Positions 40,494 to 49,880 are shown, numbered from the stretch's first letter. The stretch is 61,743 nt of DNA from Rhodospirillaceae bacterium (GCA_014382375.1 JACNJU010000039.1:1-61743), one strand, 5' to 3'. The notes: generated by a model from the sequence alone, not told the origin. Numbers and translations are program-made.

Positions 40494-41998
40494 TGGCCAA
40501 GAAGAAAACCATACGCACGATCCCGCAGGAACGAACGCCGATCGCGCATCAGGACCCCGGTAAACGGATTAAAAACTTCGACGAAGTCGCCTTGGGCTAC
40601 GGGTTGGAAGATGCCCTAAACGAGTCTGAGCGGTGCCTTATGTGTCCCGAAACACAGTGCATTCCCGGCTGTCCCGTCAGCATCGACATACCAGGTTTTA
40701 TCGCAAAAATTACCGCCAAGGATTACCGCGGTGCTTACGATGTGCTGACGCAGTCAAACCTGTTACCGGCAATTTGTGGGCGCGTTTGCCCGCAGGAAGA
40801 TCAGTGTGAAGGGCTGTGCACTGTTGGCGATACGCTGGAGCCGGTGGCCATCGGCAGACTTGAACGCTGGATCGGTGATATGGCCATAAGCGAGGGATGG
40901 AGCAACATTCCCTATAGGGAACCCAATGGTTTTCGCATTGGCATCGTCGGGTCTGGCCCAGCCGGAATTGCCTGTGCGGCGGATATGGCAAAGGCCGGCT
41001 GTGACGTCACCGTCTTTGAAGCATTCCACAAACCTGGCGGGGTCCTAAGATACGGTATTCCGGAATTCAGGCTGCCAAACGCTGTTATCGATGCCGAGAT
41101 TGACGCCTTGAGCAAACTGGGCGTCAGGATCAAGTGCAATACCCTGGTCGGGCGCTTGTTCACACTTGAACAAATGCGCAATGAAATGGGATTTGACGCC
41201 GTCTTTGTCGGCACCGGCGCTGGCTATCCGAGCTTCATGGATATTCCCGGGGAATCGCTTAATGGGGTGCTTTCGGCTAACGAGTTACTGACCCGGTGCA
41301 ATCTTATGCACGCGGGTGAGTTTCCTGACTACGACACCCCTTTGCATTTGGGCCAAAGGATTGCCGTCATCGGATCAGGCAACACGGCCATGGATGCGAT
41401 GCGGGTATGCCTGCGCCTTGGGGCGGCGAACGTTCACTGCGTTTATCGGCGCACCAGGAACGAAAGTCCGGCCCGGGTCGAGGAAATTGACCATGCCGAG
41501 GAAGAGGGTGTCGAATTCCACTGGTTGGCTGCCCCGGTTGAAATTCTGGGTGACGACCAGAATAACGTCCGTGGAATGCGCTGCATTCGCATGGAGCTTG
41601 GTGAACCCGACGAGTCTGGACGCTGTCGCCCTGTTCCCGTGCAAGGCAGCGAGTTCGAGTTCGAGGCCGATATGATCGTTTATGCCATCGGCACCAACGC
41701 CAATCCGATCATTGGCCAGACATCAAAATTAAAGCTCAACAAGTGGGGCTACCTCGCAACCGATGATACTCTCGCTACATCAATGGCTGGCGTTTATGCC
41801 GGCGGCGATATCGTTACCGGCGGGGCCACTGTAATCCTGGCCATGGGTGCCGGTCGAAAGGCTGCATCAAGCATGAAAAAGTACCTCGGTATTCGCGACA
41901 CAGATTCTCTCCACTCCACAGAGATCGACGACACCATAACCACCCTGTTTGGCATTGATACCCGCGAGAAAAACTTCGCCCGGGTCCGCATCGCCTGA
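40493..41998 (+). CDS. nfnB: NfnB-like NADPH-dependent flavoprotein (glutamate-synthase small-chain type, 501 aa)
   Basis: N-terminal double [4Fe-4S] domain (ESERCLMCPETQCIPGCPV near 45 and ICGRVCPQEDQCEGLC near 95), then FAD- and NADP-binding Rossmann folds (IGIVGSGPAGIACAADMA near 145; IAVIGSGNTAMDAMR near 290) and the terminal GGDIVTGGATVILAMGAGR. This matches NfnB/SudA. The ATG at 40493 overlaps the nfnA stop; GTG 40490 is an alternative. Next to KorAB it probably links 2-oxoacid oxidation to NADPH, recalling the three-part 2-oxoglutarate:NADP+ oxidoreductases of aromatic-degrading betaproteobacteria. Confidence 0.88.
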   Translation: MAKKKTIRTIPQERTPIAHQDPGKRIKNFDEVALGYGLEDALNESERCLMCPETQCIPGCPVSIDIPGFIAKITAKDYRGAYDVLTQSNLLPAICGRVCPQEDQCEGLCTVGDTLEPVAIGRLERWIGDMAISEGWSNIPYREPNGFRIGIVGSGPAGIACAADMAKAGCDVTVFEAFHKPGGVLRYGIPEFRLPNAVIDAEIDALSKLGVRIKCNTLVGRLFTLEQMRNEMGFDAVFVGTGAGYPSFMDIPGESLNGVLSANELLTRCNLMHAGEFPDYDTPLHLGQRIAVIGSGNTAMDAMRVCLRLGAANVHCVYRRTRNESPARVEEIDHAEEEGVEFHWLAAPVEILGDDQNNVRGMRCIRMELGEPDESGRCRPVPVQGSEFEFEADMIVYAIGTNANPIIGQTSKLKLNKWGYLATDDTLATSMAGVYAGGDIVTGGATVILAMGAGRKAASSMKKYLGIRDTDSLHSTEIDDTITTLFGIDTREKNFARVRIA

Positions 41999-42016
41999 AG
42001 CCGAAGGATTTTTTAA

Positions 42017-43984
42017 ATGACCCCACAGGCCCTAAAAAAAGAAAAACCCGCCGTTCGGCAGCCTCAGGAACGCCCGCAGAAATCCGGCAAGCGTTCACCA
42101 TCCGGGGGAAAGCCTCAACGGGGATCGTTGAAAGAGAAACCCGTACAGGAATTGCGCGAACATATCGTTGAAGTGATCAGTGATTCCGGCGAGGGTGCAC
42201 AACGCTGTGGCCAGTCCATGGCCTCCATCGCGGCCCGAATGGGAAACGGGATTTGGACAGTCGAAATTATCCCGGCCGAAATTCAACCACCGGCACGAAG
42301 CATCGCCGGGGGTAGCGGTAACCGCGTTCGCCTGGCCTCGGATCGGGTTACCAACGGTGGCGACGAAGCTGAATTGGTCGTCGCTTTCAACGAGCAAGTC
42401 CTTCTGGGGCGCATTCATGCGCACGAGCTAAGTCCCGGCTGTACGATCCTGATAGAAAACAAATGGCGGGACGATGACGATGCTGAAATTGTCGCGGCCT
42501 ATACCCGGACCATCGGGGAACTGGAGGAAAGTGGTTACGATATCCAGGAAATTCCTATGGAAAGAGAATGCCTGAAATACGTCGCCGACCCAAAGCGTGG
42601 CAAGAACATGTTTGTTCTGGGCATGTTGTGCAGCATCTACAGCCTGGACATGCAGATTGCCCGTGAACAGGTTGCCTTCATCTTCGCCAAAAAGGACCAG
42701 AACATCATTGACAACAATATTCAGCTTCTTGAAGCGGGGTTCGACTGGGCGGAAGCTAATCTCACATTCAAGTACTGTATCCCGCCATCACCGATGACCG
42801 AGCCACAAATCGTCGTCAACGGTAACGTTTCTCTTGGCCTTGGCATTATGGCTTCGGGCATGGAAGTTTGCGCCATGTATCCGATTACACCGGCGACTTC
42901 GGTTTCCCATTACCTGAGCGAGGTTTTTGAAACCGTTGGCGGTGTCGTCCATCAGGCCGAAGACGAAATAGCCGCCTGCGCTTTTGCCATTGGCGCCTCC
43001 TACGCCGGAAAGTGCGCGGTGACCATCACTTCTGGACCGGGCCTGGCCTTGAAGCAGGAAACAATTGGTCTTGCCGTGATGGCGGAGATCCCCCTGGTCG
43101 TTGTCGATGTTCAGCGTGGCGGCCCCAGCACCGGCTTGCCGACAAAGACTGAACAGGGAGACCTGTTGTTTGCGTGCTTCGGTGGCCATGGCGACAATCC
43201 CAAGGTGGTGATGGCTGTGTCCGACATTGAGGATTGCTTTTATTCGATGATCACCGCACGAAAGATCGCCGAAACCTTCAATACCGTCGTCGTCGTTTTG
43301 ACAGATGCAAGTTTGGCATCGGCCCAGCAACCCTTTCCGCGCCCGGTCATCAGCGAAGACTGGATGGCACCACCGGTCGATCAAAGCGAAATTTCAGCGG
43401 GCCTTGTTCCCTATGACTGGGATCATCGAACGGGTCTTGCGCGTCGCTTTATCCCCGGACAACCGGGCGGCATGCATTGCCTGACCGGCCTTGCCCATGA
43501 TCGCAAGAGCTGCGTCGCCTATGATTCTGACACCAATCAGGATGGTATGCAGCACCGCAGCCTCAAATTGGCGGCTTTGCAGAAAACATTGAAAACGCCG
43601 CCCGTCTTCGGCGACAGCGAGGGCGACCTGCTGATCGTCAGCTGGGGAAGTACAAAGGGCGCGGTCGAAGAAGCGGTGACACGGTTGCAGGACGATGGTC
43701 ACAAGGTGTCGTCCTTGCACCTTCGGTTTATCCAGCCCATGCCATCAGGGATCAAGGACGTGTTAAAGGGCTTTAAGCACGTGATGACGGTAGAAGGCAA
43801 CTGGTCAGACAATCTGGATCACGAAATTATCGACGAAGAAAATCGACGCTATTCGGAACTCGCCTGGCTCCTGCGGGCCCGGTTCCTGGTAGACGTAGAC
43901 TGTTGGACGGAAGTCCGCGGACGTCCCATTAAGCCGGGATCTGTCGTCCGTGCCGCCCATCAGCGACTGCAACGGAAGGAATGA
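42017..43984 (+). CDS. korA: 2-oxoacid (2-oxoglutarate):ferredoxin oxidoreductase, fused gamma-alpha subunit (655 aa)
   Basis: Gamma domain at about 60-250 (GEGAQRCGQSMASIAARM; VAFNEQVLLGRIHAHELSPG) fused to the alpha pyrimidine domain (CAMYPITPATSVSHYL, QAEDEIAACAFAIGAS, TSGPGLALKQE, RGGPSTGLPT) and transketolase-C-like end. This is the KorA layout of mycobacteria and Thauera. Residues 1-45 form a Lys/Pro/Gln-rich, probably disordered extension. It overlaps korB by 4 bp (ATGA). CoA-dependent oxidative decarboxylation, or the reverse carboxylation, is expected; 2-oxoglutarate is the usual substrate. Confidence 0.88.
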   Translation: MTPQALKKEKPAVRQPQERPQKSGKRSPSGGKPQRGSLKEKPVQELREHIVEVISDSGEGAQRCGQSMASIAARMGNGIWTVEIIPAEIQPPARSIAGGSGNRVRLASDRVTNGGDEAELVVAFNEQVLLGRIHAHELSPGCTILIENKWRDDDDAEIVAAYTRTIGELEESGYDIQEIPMERECLKYVADPKRGKNMFVLGMLCSIYSLDMQIAREQVAFIFAKKDQNIIDNNIQLLEAGFDWAEANLTFKYCIPPSPMTEPQIVVNGNVSLGLGIMASGMEVCAMYPITPATSVSHYLSEVFETVGGVVHQAEDEIAACAFAIGASYAGKCAVTITSGPGLALKQETIGLAVMAEIPLVVVDVQRGGPSTGLPTKTEQGDLLFACFGGHGDNPKVVMAVSDIEDCFYSMITARKIAETFNTVVVVLTDASLASAQQPFPRPVISEDWMAPPVDQSEISAGLVPYDWDHRTGLARRFIPGQPGGMHCLTGLAHDRKSCVAYDSDTNQDGMQHRSLKLAALQKTLKTPPVFGDSEGDLLIVSWGSTKGAVEEAVTRLQDDGHKVSSLHLRFIQPMPSGIKDVLKGFKHVMTVEGNWSDNLDHEIIDEENRRYSELAWLLRARFLVDVDCWTEVRGRPIKPGSVVRAAHQRLQRKE

Positions 43985-44955
43985 CGATTATGTCAATGCC
44001 AATCGCCGAATGCGCCTTGCGCCTTCTTGAAGAAGAACATCCCATTGACGACTATAAAGGGCGTGTTCCACGGTGGTGCACCGGCTGTGGAGACAACGCC
44101 ATCCTGGCGGCCGTGCAACGCCTGTGCCGGGATGAACAACTGGCCCCCGAAAAGACCGTCTTCGTCTCTGGGATTGGTTGTTCCAGCCGCTTCCCCCATT
44201 ACATGAACACCTATGGTTTTCACGGTCTCCACGGCCGGGCCATGCCCGTCGCCCAGGGAATTAAAATGCGACGACCGGATTTGCATGTTTTTGTTGTTAC
44301 CGGCGATGGTGATTGCTGTTCGATTGGCACTGCACACTGGATTCACGCGTTGCGCTACAACATGAATATGACCGTCCTGATGCATGACAATGGTATTTAC
44401 GGCTTAACCAAAAACCAGGCCTCGCCAACATCCCCGCAAGGACTTAAAAGCAAAACGACACCAAGCGGCACGCTCCTTGAACCGATTAATCCGGTCAGTG
44501 TCAGTCTTGGCATCCGAAACGCTTCGTTTGTAGCACAGGCTGTCGATTGGATTCCTGACATGCTGTACGACATTATCGAGGCGGCTTTCCACCATAAGGG
44601 ATTTTCCTTCGTACGCATTCTGCAAAGGTGCCCCGAATTCCTGCCGGGCAGGTTTGATGAATGGGTGAAAGACCCCTCGCGCATGTTGCTGCTTAACCAT
44701 GACGACGGCGTAAAAGTCAGGCCGGAACTGGGAAAGGTATATCAAAATCTGGAACAGCACGATCCATCAGATCGCAACAGGGCCCGCGAAATTGCATCAA
44801 CCTATCATCCAATGCCGGTTGGCGTTCTGTATCGTAATCAGGAAATGCCCTGCTACGAGGATCTTCGAAAACCCGACAGATTGTATACACCCGACGTTAT
44901 TAAAAGTGTGCTTGAGAAGGAGTTCGATCAATTCACGATTCACCCAGCGGCCTGA
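43981..44955 (+). CDS. korB: 2-oxoacid:ferredoxin oxidoreductase beta subunit (324 aa)
   Basis: TPP-binding beta subunit: PRWCTGCGDNAILAAVQ near 30, SGIGCSSRFPHYM near 63, the Mg-TPP motif VTGDGDCCSIGTAHWIHA near 105 with NMTVLMHDNGIYGLTKNQ, and FVRILQRCPEF near 210. No ferredoxin domain is fused, so electrons leave through a cluster to an external acceptor. ATG 43981 sits within the end of korA; ATG 43990 is a close alternative. Confidence 0.9.
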   Translation: MTIMSMPIAECALRLLEEEHPIDDYKGRVPRWCTGCGDNAILAAVQRLCRDEQLAPEKTVFVSGIGCSSRFPHYMNTYGFHGLHGRAMPVAQGIKMRRPDLHVFVVTGDGDCCSIGTAHWIHALRYNMNMTVLMHDNGIYGLTKNQASPTSPQGLKSKTTPSGTLLEPINPVSVSLGIRNASFVAQAVDWIPDMLYDIIEAAFHHKGFSFVRILQRCPEFLPGRFDEWVKDPSRMLLLNHDDGVKVRPELGKVYQNLEQHDPSDRNRAREIASTYHPMPVGVLYRNQEMPCYEDLRKPDRLYTPDVIKSVLEKEFDQFTIHPAA

Positions 44956-45005
44956 CCTGTCAGTGCCGTGAGCCTGGATCATGAAAAGGGAAATGTAATG
45001 ACGCC

Positions 45006-47216
45006 ATGAATCAAATTCATTCACCAATGTCGACGTTTCATTTCACCGGACAAATATCCGGCGGCGATCTTTTTGAGATTGGGCGGCGCGGTTTTCAACC
45101 GGCATTACTCAGTGGCTACGGCGACTTATCAAAACTCCGCTATGATTTTCCCTTGGTCCTGTTCAAGGAAGGCAACGGCGCGCCCTGTATTCGCTCCCTC
45201 TGCGATGTTGTTTCAGAAATACTGAACGAAAGTGCGCCCACTGGCATGGAGGGCGAGCGTCTGCGTAAGAGCGCGCTGCGTCTGGAAGAGGCAGTGCGGG
45301 TTCTGGTAAGGGACGGCAATAAGGGATCTTTAAGCGAACTATGGCAACAGGCCGAAAGCAACCTGTTGTCACAAAACGGCGGCGATGGCACACCAAAACT
45401 TGACGAGGAAATCCTCAAAACAATTCGCGATGCGCTGCCTGAAAACGGTGAGGTTATCGACTATGATGAGGACACCCCGGAAAAGGTCATGTCCCACGCG
45501 TGGAACACCGTTCAGGAAGAAAAGGCGCGCAAGTTTTCCCTGCGGCTCGATGAACTGACCCTTAAACTTATGAATATCCTTAAAGGCGACTCAATGAAGT
45601 CCGCCACTGCGTTTGATCCTGACGCCCTTAAAAGTGCGGTTGGCTCGTCTTATGAATCGGCTTTCGATTTTAATTCCATGTCCGACATTCTTGGCACGGC
45701 GTTTGTTCCTGGTGCCTTGCCTGAAAAACGCTGGCGTCGAATCCAGTCCGTTTTATCGACACTGAAGGCGCAAAAGTTTTTCCCTTCTATGAGTGGGAAA
45801 AATGGAAAGAAACGGCGGGAAAATACGCAAACCTATATTTTTGACCATTGTGCACCGGCTATGGAAGCGTTCCGCTTGCGATTGCCCAAAATGGTTAGCC
45901 TTGTCAAGGCAATGACAATCGCCCAGTTGGAAATTGAAAGCCGCTACAGGGAAGCTACACACGACCCGTTCTTCCGTAATTATGACGAGCGCTATCTGGA
46001 AGCCGATGATCTGGCAATGTTACCGGCCTATCTTATTTGTCTGCGCAACAGTACGGATGCCAAGGCTGAAAAAGCCGACCTGATTGAGGTACTCTCCTCG
46101 GGTCTTCCCATCAAGGTCCTGGCCCAAAACGATGATATCGTAGAGCAGTTATCGATTGCTTCGGGTAAGCTTTCGTTTGGTGTCAGGGGATCACAATTGG
46201 CCTCCATGGCGTTGGGTCTAAACGACGTCTTTATTCTTCAGGCCAGCGGTGCCGACCTGTACCGGATGCACCAGAGTATCCTTAATGGATTGACCCACCG
46301 TGGTCCGGCCCTGTTCAGCGTTTATTCCGGGCAATCGGGAAAACGAACGCGCACTGCCAAAAACACCCCCGAGAAGCCACTCTATCTGCGGGCGGCGGCG
46401 GCAACGGATTCGCGCGCATGTCCTGTCTTTGTCTACGACCCGGGTGCCGGGGATGATTGGGAATCCCGTTTCCTGGTCGACGGCAACCCACAACCCGAAA
46501 GGGACTGGCCGGTTTATGAATTCGGCTACGAAGATAAAGACATGCAAAGGTTCTCGGAGATGATTGCTTTTACCTTCGTCGACTTCGTCGCCATGGATGA
46601 TCGATATGGCAAGCGCTTTGCCGGTGTTCCCAGGTCCGAATGGAACGACCTGATGGTTCCGGCAAGCACGTTCATGGAATTGGACGATACGACAGCGGCA
46701 GGGAAAGTCCCTTATATCCTGATGATTGACGAAAATAATGACCTTCACCGGGTGATCGTCGAGGCCAGATTGATTCAGGCCGCACGGGGATGCCAGGAAA
46801 TGTGGCAAAATCTTCGGGAATTGGGCGGCATCGATAATTCCTACGCCAGGAAGGCCTTGGCCGCTGAAAAGGAAAACAGGGAAGCCCAACCTGAGCAGAT
46901 CGCAGCCTTAAGTGATGACGTAGAGACCGATGTGGAGAGTGTCAGCGAAGAATTCACAGCGCCGTCGTCCGATGAGCCCTATATCGAAACGCCCCGCTGC
47001 ACCACCTGTGAGGAATGCGTGGAAATTAACAATAAGATGTTCCTCTATGACGACAACAAACAAGCTTATATTGCCGACCTGAACGCCGGCACATACAAGC
47101 AGTTGGTGCAAGCCGCCGAAAGTTGCCAAGTGGCAATCATCCATCCGGGAAAGCCCATTAATCCCAATGAGCCGAACCTAAAAGAACTAATGGCGCGGGC
47201 CGAGTCCTTTAACTAA
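45006..47216 (+). CDS. Unknown 736-aa protein with C-terminal single-cluster ferredoxin motif
   Basis: Follows korB by 50 bp in the same direction. Residues 1-350 are mainly helical and charged with no motif known to me. Residues ~395-540 (SGKLSFGVRGSQ, NGLTHRGPALFSVYSG, RACPVFVYDPGAG, WPVYEFGYE) recall the layout of the substrate/docking arms of pyruvate:ferredoxin oxidoreductases but lack a TPP motif. After an acidic linker (~620-655), the end has CTTCEECVEINNKMF...AESCQVAIIHPG, a CxxCxxC...C [4Fe-4S] ferredoxin signature. No signal peptide. It may be a dedicated electron carrier or scaffold for KorAB/NfnAB. ATG 45006 is chosen; MSTFHF at 45027 has no ribosome-binding site. Function not assigned. 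Confidence 0.75.
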   Translation: MNQIHSPMSTFHFTGQISGGDLFEIGRRGFQPALLSGYGDLSKLRYDFPLVLFKEGNGAPCIRSLCDVVSEILNESAPTGMEGERLRKSALRLEEAVRVLVRDGNKGSLSELWQQAESNLLSQNGGDGTPKLDEEILKTIRDALPENGEVIDYDEDTPEKVMSHAWNTVQEEKARKFSLRLDELTLKLMNILKGDSMKSATAFDPDALKSAVGSSYESAFDFNSMSDILGTAFVPGALPEKRWRRIQSVLSTLKAQKFFPSMSGKNGKKRRENTQTYIFDHCAPAMEAFRLRLPKMVSLVKAMTIAQLEIESRYREATHDPFFRNYDERYLEADDLAMLPAYLICLRNSTDAKAEKADLIEVLSSGLPIKVLAQNDDIVEQLSIASGKLSFGVRGSQLASMALGLNDVFILQASGADLYRMHQSILNGLTHRGPALFSVYSGQSGKRTRTAKNTPEKPLYLRAAAATDSRACPVFVYDPGAGDDWESRFLVDGNPQPERDWPVYEFGYEDKDMQRFSEMIAFTFVDFVAMDDRYGKRFAGVPRSEWNDLMVPASTFMELDDTTAAGKVPYILMIDENNDLHRVIVEARLIQAARGCQEMWQNLRELGGIDNSYARKALAAEKENREAQPEQIAALSDDVETDVESVSEEFTAPSSDEPYIETPRCTTCEECVEINNKMFLYDDNKQAYIADLNAGTYKQLVQAAESCQVAIIHPGKPINPNEPNLKELMARAESFN

Positions 47217-47358
47217 TTTTTCAGGAAAAAAGCTCAACAATCGTGCAGAAAATTCTCACCAACCGTTTCGACGACGGGAGAAGGCGATGGCGTAATTTCG
47301 TCGTCTCTGGTCAGATCACTTTCCTCTGACATCACCCCATGAAACCTTTAAAAGCCAA

Positions 47359-47667
47359 CTAGTCATATCCATAGAGCCACCGCGTTACGCCTCCTGATCG
47401 GTTGATCACATCGTGGACGCCGTGTCTGGGGATGAAAATCTCGTCACCCGGCTCAAGGACGGTGGTCTGCCCGTTGACGCTGACTTCAAGCAGGCCTTCG
47501 GTGACCATCACCAGTTCGTTGGTGTCGTGAACGAACCCGAGCCATTTCTGACCTGGGGGGTCGACAAACAAATGACATCCATACCCCCTCGCCGCCCAGT
47601 CACTGGCAACCGCATCATGATCAATGGGTGTCGGGAATTTAGCTTTGACGAGTAAATCCTTGTCCAT
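47359..47667 (-). CDS. Small cupin-domain protein (102 aa)
   Basis: Single cupin barrel: LGFVHDTNELVMVTEGLLEVSVNG and LEPGDEIFIPRHGVHDVIN, with His, Glu and a second His as probable metal ligands. It begins with MDKDLLVKAKFPTP. The start ATG 47667 is 7 bp after the SDR stop; the longer reading to 47832 runs through the SDR gene and is rejected. Cupins of this size often bind sugars or act as isomerases. Last gene of the minus run. Confidence 0.8.
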   Translation of the reverse strand: MDKDLLVKAKFPTPIDHDAVASDWAARGYGCHLFVDPPGQKWLGFVHDTNELVMVTEGLLEVSVNGQTTVLEPGDEIFIPRHGVHDVINRSGGVTRWLYGYD

Positions 47668-47674
47668 AACAAAA

Positions 47675-48487
47675 CTACTGGCTCGAGGTGATGCCGCCAT
47701 CAACGTACATGATCTGACCGGTGACGAAGTCGGATGCCGGTGAGCAGAGAAACACCGACGGCCCAACGATGTCTTTCGGATCGGCGATGCGCCCCATAGG
47801 TATCCGGTCGAGCAAACCTTGGCGAAATTCATCGTTTTCCATGACGTGACGGATCATTTCTGTGTACACAAAAGTCGGCGCGACGCCGTTTACCGTGATG
47901 TTGTTGGGTGCCAGTTCCATTGCGTGCTGCTTGATCAGCATCACCTGACCACCCTTGCTGGAGCAGTAGGCCGAATAGCCCCGATTGCGAATACCCAACT
48001 GGGCGCGCACCGACAACAAATGCACTTGCTTGCCGCCATTGCCCGCTTCTATCTGACGACGCGCCGCCGCCTGCGCCAGAAACATGGATGCCTTTAAATT
48101 GACTTCAATAACTTCCTCAAAGGCTTCTTCCGTCACCTCGAGGAGCGGCTGTTCGATTTGAATGCCAACGCAGTTCATCAGGATGTCGATCTTGCCGTGA
48201 AGGTCCACAACGGCATCGACGGAGTCCTTGATTTCACCTACGGATTTCACATCGACGGCTAAACCAGAAGCAACAAATCCGGCCTCATTAATATTTTCAG
48301 CTAATGCCCTGGCCTTTTCGGCGTTGCGTCCAGCGATCACAACAGCCGCACCCCTGACAGCCAATCCCCAGGCAATAGCCTCCCCGATACCGCCGTAACC
48401 GCCGGGCAGGTAAGCCACTTTACCGTCCAGATCAAAGCTGTTCGACAGTTCGGCTTTAAAATCAATAACCGGTGCGATTTGTTCCAA
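47675..48487 (-). CDS. Short-chain dehydrogenase/reductase (270 aa)
   Basis: Classical SDR: cofactor motif GGYGGIGEA near 27, NCVGI near 105, catalytic Ser region LLSVRAQLG, YSAYCSSKGG (Tyr-x3-Lys) near 170, and the terminal VTGQIMYVDGGITSS. GAGR after the cofactor motif suggests NADP or NAD cannot be decided. The reading begins at TTG 48487 with GGAG and AGG upstream; no ATG lies near, so the start is moderately sure. Paired with a second SDR 17 bp upstream, suggesting successive polyol or hydroxy-acid oxidations. Confidence 0.85.
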   Translation of the reverse strand: MEQIAPVIDFKAELSNSFDLDGKVAYLPGGYGGIGEAIAWGLAVRGAAVVIAGRNAEKARALAENINEAGFVASGLAVDVKSVGEIKDSVDAVVDLHGKIDILMNCVGIQIEQPLLEVTEEAFEEVIEVNLKASMFLAQAAARRQIEAGNGGKQVHLLSVRAQLGIRNRGYSAYCSSKGGQVMLIKQHAMELAPNNITVNGVAPTFVYTEMIRHVMENDEFRQGLLDRIPMGRIADPKDIVGPSVFLCSPASDFVTGQIMYVDGGITSSQ

Positions 48488-48504
48488 AATACCTGATCTC
48501 CAAA

Positions 48505-49248
48505 TTAATCCAGATGAAGGCCGCCGTTGATATCAATGATCTCGCCCGTGATAAACCCTGATAAGGGCGAGACGAGAAAATCAACCACATGGGCCACTTC
48601 CTCACCCTCGCAAAAGCGCCCGACAGGAATATCGTTCAAAAGTTTCTGTTGCTGCTCTTGTGTGAGTTGTTCTGTGACCATCGGCGTTTTGATATAGGCG
48701 GGTGAGACACCGTTTACGGTGACGCCAAAGCTTGCCGATTCACGGGCCAGCGAAAAAGTAAGCGCCGTCATGCCACCCTTTGATGTCGTATAGGCCGTGC
48801 CGGCGGTCAGGCCGCCGGTCTTGGCTGCCAATGAACAGATATTGACAATTCGTCCCCAGCCTTTTGCTTTCATGCCATCCAGCCATTCCCGGGCAAGGAA
48901 GAACGCTCCGTCCAGATTGATCGACATGAGCCTGCGCCATTCTTCGGGGGTCGTCTCTACGGCCTTGTTGTTGGAAAGGATACCGGCATTGTTGACCAGA
49001 ATATCGACGTCTCCCCAGGTTTCCCGAATCCCTGCCGCCGACTTGGCGATCGCCTGATCGTCACTGACGTCCAATTGCAAGGCAATGGCCTTGGTGCCTA
49101 ATTCTGCGGCGAGAACTTCAAGGGGCGGGAGCTGAATATCGATCATTAACACCCGGCAGCCGCGGGCTATCAAGGAGCGCACGACCGCTTCGCCCAGAAC
49201 CCCTGCCGCGCCGCTTACCAATGCCAGTCTATTTTCAAGTGTTGTCAT
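48505..49248 (-). CDS. Short-chain dehydrogenase/reductase, FabG-like (247 aa)
   Basis: Classical SDR with SGAAGVLGEAVVRSL, NNAGILSNN near 87, the catalytic ICSLAAKTGG Ser, AYTTSKGG (Tyr-x3-Lys) near 150 and FITGEIIDINGGLHLD at the end. An Asp after beta-2 (LMIDIQ) suggests NAD preference. It follows the extra ABC ATPase by 11 bp in the same operon as the transporter, so it likely oxidises the imported substrate. Confidence 0.9.
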   Translation of the reverse strand: MTTLENRLALVSGAAGVLGEAVVRSLIARGCRVLMIDIQLPPLEVLAAELGTKAIALQLDVSDDQAIAKSAAGIRETWGDVDILVNNAGILSNNKAVETTPEEWRRLMSINLDGAFFLAREWLDGMKAKGWGRIVNICSLAAKTGGLTAGTAYTTSKGGMTALTFSLARESASFGVTVNGVSPAYIKTPMVTEQLTQEQQQKLLNDIPVGRFCEGEEVAHVVDFLVSPLSGFITGEIIDINGGLHLD

Positions 49249-49259
49249 TTACGGACCCT

Positions 49260-49877
49260 TCAGTACGCAGCCAATGCGCCGAGATAATCCATAACATCCG
49301 GATTTTCGAGCAGGGTGTCGTAATCATCGGCAAAACTAAGTTGACCTTTTTGAACGAAGATGTAGCGATCGCACGCTTCACGCATGATCTTGACGTGAAA
49401 TTTTTCGTTTGGATGGACGCAAAGGAAGACCAGACGACCATCGGCCCGTAAGCGCTTGAAGAAATCCAGCATGAAACCGATATAACCGTCCTGGGTGTTA
49501 AACTGCGGTTCATCAAACAGGTGGACCATTGGGTAATCGGATACAGGCTTTTCCATCATGAATGACGGTTTGGTCTTGCTAAAATGGCGAACCTGATAGG
49601 ACTGGTGGTAGTGAATAGCCAAACGGTCGCGCTGACGATATTTGACGTCATGAATGTTTTGACCGGCGCACAGCACCTCGCCTTCTGTTGGCTGGTTGGA
49701 ACCTGTTATTAATTCAAACAGTGTTGTCTTGCCCGAACCATTAGGCCCCATGACGCCGACGACCTGAGGTTCATCAATTTTGAAGTTCGCCTCCAGCCGG
49801 AAGGTCTCTTCTTTATTGATAAAACCGCGCTGGTAAATTTTGCGAAGCCCTTTGACATCTAACATTGGTGTGCTCAT
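49260..49877 (-). CDS. Atypical ABC ATPase lacking a recognisable signature motif (205 aa)
   Basis: Walker A GVMGPNGSGKTTLFEL near 40, Q-loop-like region HYHQSYQ near 90, Walker B MVHLFDEPQFN near 118 and switch His in FLCVHPNEKFH. The LSGGQ helix that should precede Walker B is replaced by a short stretch (HFSKTKPSFMMEKPVSDY), and the protein is ~30 residues shorter than LivF/LivG. It is the third ATPase of a branched-chain-type importer operon. It may be a regulatory or partner ATPase, or a divergent one. Confidence 0.75.
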   Translation of the reverse strand: MSTPMLDVKGLRKIYQRGFINKEETFRLEANFKIDEPQVVGVMGPNGSGKTTLFELITGSNQPTEGEVLCAGQNIHDVKYRQRDRLAIHYHQSYQVRHFSKTKPSFMMEKPVSDYPMVHLFDEPQFNTQDGYIGFMLDFFKRLRADGRLVFLCVHPNEKFHVKIMREACDRYIFVQKGQLSFADDYDTLLENPDVMDYLGALAAY

Positions 49878-49880
49878 GGC

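Noticed and set aside
44998-45009. ATG at 44998 as start of the 736-residue protein
   Set aside because: It meets TGA after three codons (ATG ACG CCA TGA); the real frame starts at ATG 45006.
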